The position numbers were made by a program, and so were the translations under genes. Positions 62,857 to 64,000 of a DNA stretch of 64,000 nt are shown here, in pieces; position 1 is the first letter of the stretch, and each line of letters starts with the position of its first letter. The DNA lies in contig JADCGF010000008.1 of NCBI GenBank assembly GCA_020249145.1, positions 35,085 through 99,084 of the forward strand. The letters run 5' to 3'. The notes beneath the pieces are model-generated. The model saw nothing but the letters and a program-made list of their open reading frames with translations. It ran no database searches and had not been told where the DNA came from. This stretch comes from Roseomonas sp. Lineage in GTDB: Bacteria > Pseudomonadota > Alphaproteobacteria > Acetobacterales > Acetobacteraceae.

Positions 62857-63360
62857 TTGACAGTGCGGGCTGCCGCGCTTGTTGGCGCCGATGGGCTACT
62901 GCGCTTCCAGGGCGTGATCTATCGCTGTGCCATCGGGAAGGGCGGCATCCGTGCCGATAAGCGCGAAGGCGATGGCGCGACACCGATCGGCTTATTGCCG
63001 CTGCGCCGTGTATTGTATCGCGCTGATCGTCTGGCCCGGCCGCGCGCAACGGTGCCGGTGGCGCCGGTAGCGCCCGATGATGGCTGGTGCGATGACCCGG
63101 CGCATGCTGATTACAATGCGCCAATCCGCCTGCCGCATCCGGCAAGGCATGAAGAACTTTGGCGAGATGATGCGATTTACGATGTGATTGGTGTGTTGGG
63201 TTGGAATGACGCGCCGGTTATGCGCGGGCGGGGGAGCGCGATTTTCCTCCATCTGGCCCGACCTGATTTTCGCCCGACTGAGGGCTGCATTGCGCTTGAG
63301 CAGCGCGATTTGCTGCGGGTATTGGCCGATGGTCTGACCGCGATTGACGTAATGGCGTGA
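62857..63360 (+). CDS. L,D-transpeptidase / YkuD-domain protein
   Basis: A 167-residue YkuD-fold protein. YRCAIGKGGIRADKREGDGATPIG is the typical beginning; IFLHLARPDFRPTEGCIAL carries the catalytic His and Cys. It starts at TTG 62857 or GTG 62863, directly after ribA. No signal peptide is visible, unlike secreted L,D-transpeptidases, so its site of action is open. The protein may act on peptidoglycan or as a related acyltransferase. Confidence 0.85.
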   Translation: MTVRAAALVGADGLLRFQGVIYRCAIGKGGIRADKREGDGATPIGLLPLRRVLYRADRLARPRATVPVAPVAPDDGWCDDPAHADYNAPIRLPHPARHEELWRDDAIYDVIGVLGWNDAPVMRGRGSAIFLHLARPDFRPTEGCIALEQRDLLRVLADGLTAIDVMA

Positions 63361-63465
63361 CGCCTGCGACATCAGGTGTTGCCACCGGATGCCGCAGACA
63401 ATGTGCAATCTTCAGCTTCTGACCAGGTTGTATTCTTTCTCAGCCAAGAGGCGGCCCAAACCAAC

Positions 63466-63842
63466 TTACTTCATGACGATCTTGCCGGTACCATTATTCT
63501 CCAAGGTCGTCACCAGGGTGCGTTTGAGCCAGTTCAGAAAATCCTCGAATATGAAGCCAATGAAGAAGGCGATCGCACCAACGCCAAAGCTGAATTCTCC
63601 AACCTTGATTTGTTCGGCGTTCAATGTATCCGGGGCACCCCCCCCCAGACAATGCCAATAAGTGATCCGAGAGCGGTGGGCATAACGATAAGCACAGTTG
63701 TGGCTAACCACCCATCACGCAAGGTCTCTGCGTTGCGCGCCCGATACCGGCTGAGCAAAAGGGATACTGAAGCCCCGAGCAAGGCCAGACCGCCGGGTAA
63801 AAGATGATGGCTTAGCAGATGTAGAACTGGAACTGCACGCAA
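63466..63842 (-). pseudogene. Small membrane protein gene split by a frameshift in a G9 tract
   Basis: Two overlapping minus-strand frames belong to one protein. The upstream one reads VLHLLSHHLLPGGLALLG... to IGIVWGG, and the downstream one resumes APDTLNAEQIKVGEFSFGVGAIAFFIGFIFEDFLNWLKRT. The break falls in nine consecutive G on the minus strand (C at 63638-63646); ten or seven G would join them, giving about 125 residues with three membrane helices. The upstream frame stays open to 63929, but no ATG/GTG/TTG precedes TTG 63842, so the 5' end is uncertain too. I do not recognise the family. Confidence 0.7.
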
Positions 63843-64000
63843 TTCAGATCTTCGCCAATCATGCTCTGGAGAACTGCCTTCTGTAGTAGTGTTAGGGAGC
63901 CTCTGATTTATTCTTACCCCCTTGGCGTGTTACTGATTTTCTGATTCTGTCTGGCATCGGCCCTTCAAGCGTTGAGCGTGACCTCCATGCGGCAAAAAAG
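63843..64000. other. Right edge of window, possible 5' part of the frameshifted gene
   Basis: The minus-strand frame is open from 63842 to 63929 (codons PEHDWRRSEL and before), then meets a stop at 63930-63932. The rest to 64000 shows no gene I can support. The gene may have lost its beginning, or a second frameshift lies here. Confidence 0.35.

Overview
The window is a GC-rich, gene-dense piece of an alphaproteobacterial chromosome. The cox cluster order (ctaC-ctaD-ctaB-small ORF-ctaG-ctaE-DUF983-SURF1), an hflK-hflC-DUF2065-degP block, Tim44/TimA, minCDE and many CoA-transferase, TctC and amidohydrolase genes suggest Rhodospirillales, perhaps Acetobacteraceae. That placement is inferred from gene content, not from a marker comparison. 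Most genes are core or metabolic, and many start by overlapping the preceding stop (ATGA or TGATG), which indicates tight operons.

Layout. 1-5.3 kb: end of an OmpA-family gene; a TroA-type metal uptake ABC operon on the minus strand, one permease of which carries a DtxR/MntR-like domain; a divergent SmtB/ArsR regulator. 5.4-11.7 kb: aa3-type cytochrome c oxidase structural and assembly genes, including a 42-residue protein. 11.7-19 kb: M32 carboxypeptidase; a minus-strand operon of serine hydrolase, MaoC-type hydratase, CitE-type lyase and DUF1194; a 3-hydroxyacyl-CoA dehydrogenase; a WYL regulator with VOC and EVE genes behind a perfect operator. 19-28 kb: two amidohydrolases, a class A PBP, an MFS transporter, a Phd antitoxin with a nonsense-mutated VapC toxin, and a flavin monooxygenase. 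28-34 kb: SDR, hflK-hflC-DUF2065-degP, Mrp/ApbC. 34-42.7 kb: fatty acid/CoA genes, Tam, patatin, 3-hydroxybutyrate dehydrogenase, SerA. 42.8-46.5 kb: urate degradation (puuD, uraH) interrupted by an AT-richer island. 46.5-55 kb: TctC protein, fusA, a pentapeptide-repeat membrane protein, metabolic genes. 55-63.4 kb: minCDE, a VWA/GATase-like membrane protein, Tim44, histidine phosphatase, OmpR regulator, RibA, YkuD. 63.4-64 kb: a frameshifted membrane-protein gene.

The most unusual locus is 44.2-46.5 kb. An intact uraH is followed by a roughly 2 kb low-GC block encoding one OLD-like AAA ATPase/TOPRIM protein. Immediately after the block lies a second, diverged copy of the last 135 bp of uraH (118 of 135 positions identical by hand alignment). 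This looks like an element that inserted at the 3' end of uraH while supplying a replacement end, or an insertion into a tandem uraH copy. Other notable signals are the VapC stop codon, a G9 tract that splits a membrane-protein gene, the permease-DtxR fusion, an SDR lacking its catalytic tyrosine, a signal-less beta-lactamase-fold protein, and a hairpin repeat found twice between convergent genes. I found no rRNA, tRNA, CRISPR array or recognisable transposase.
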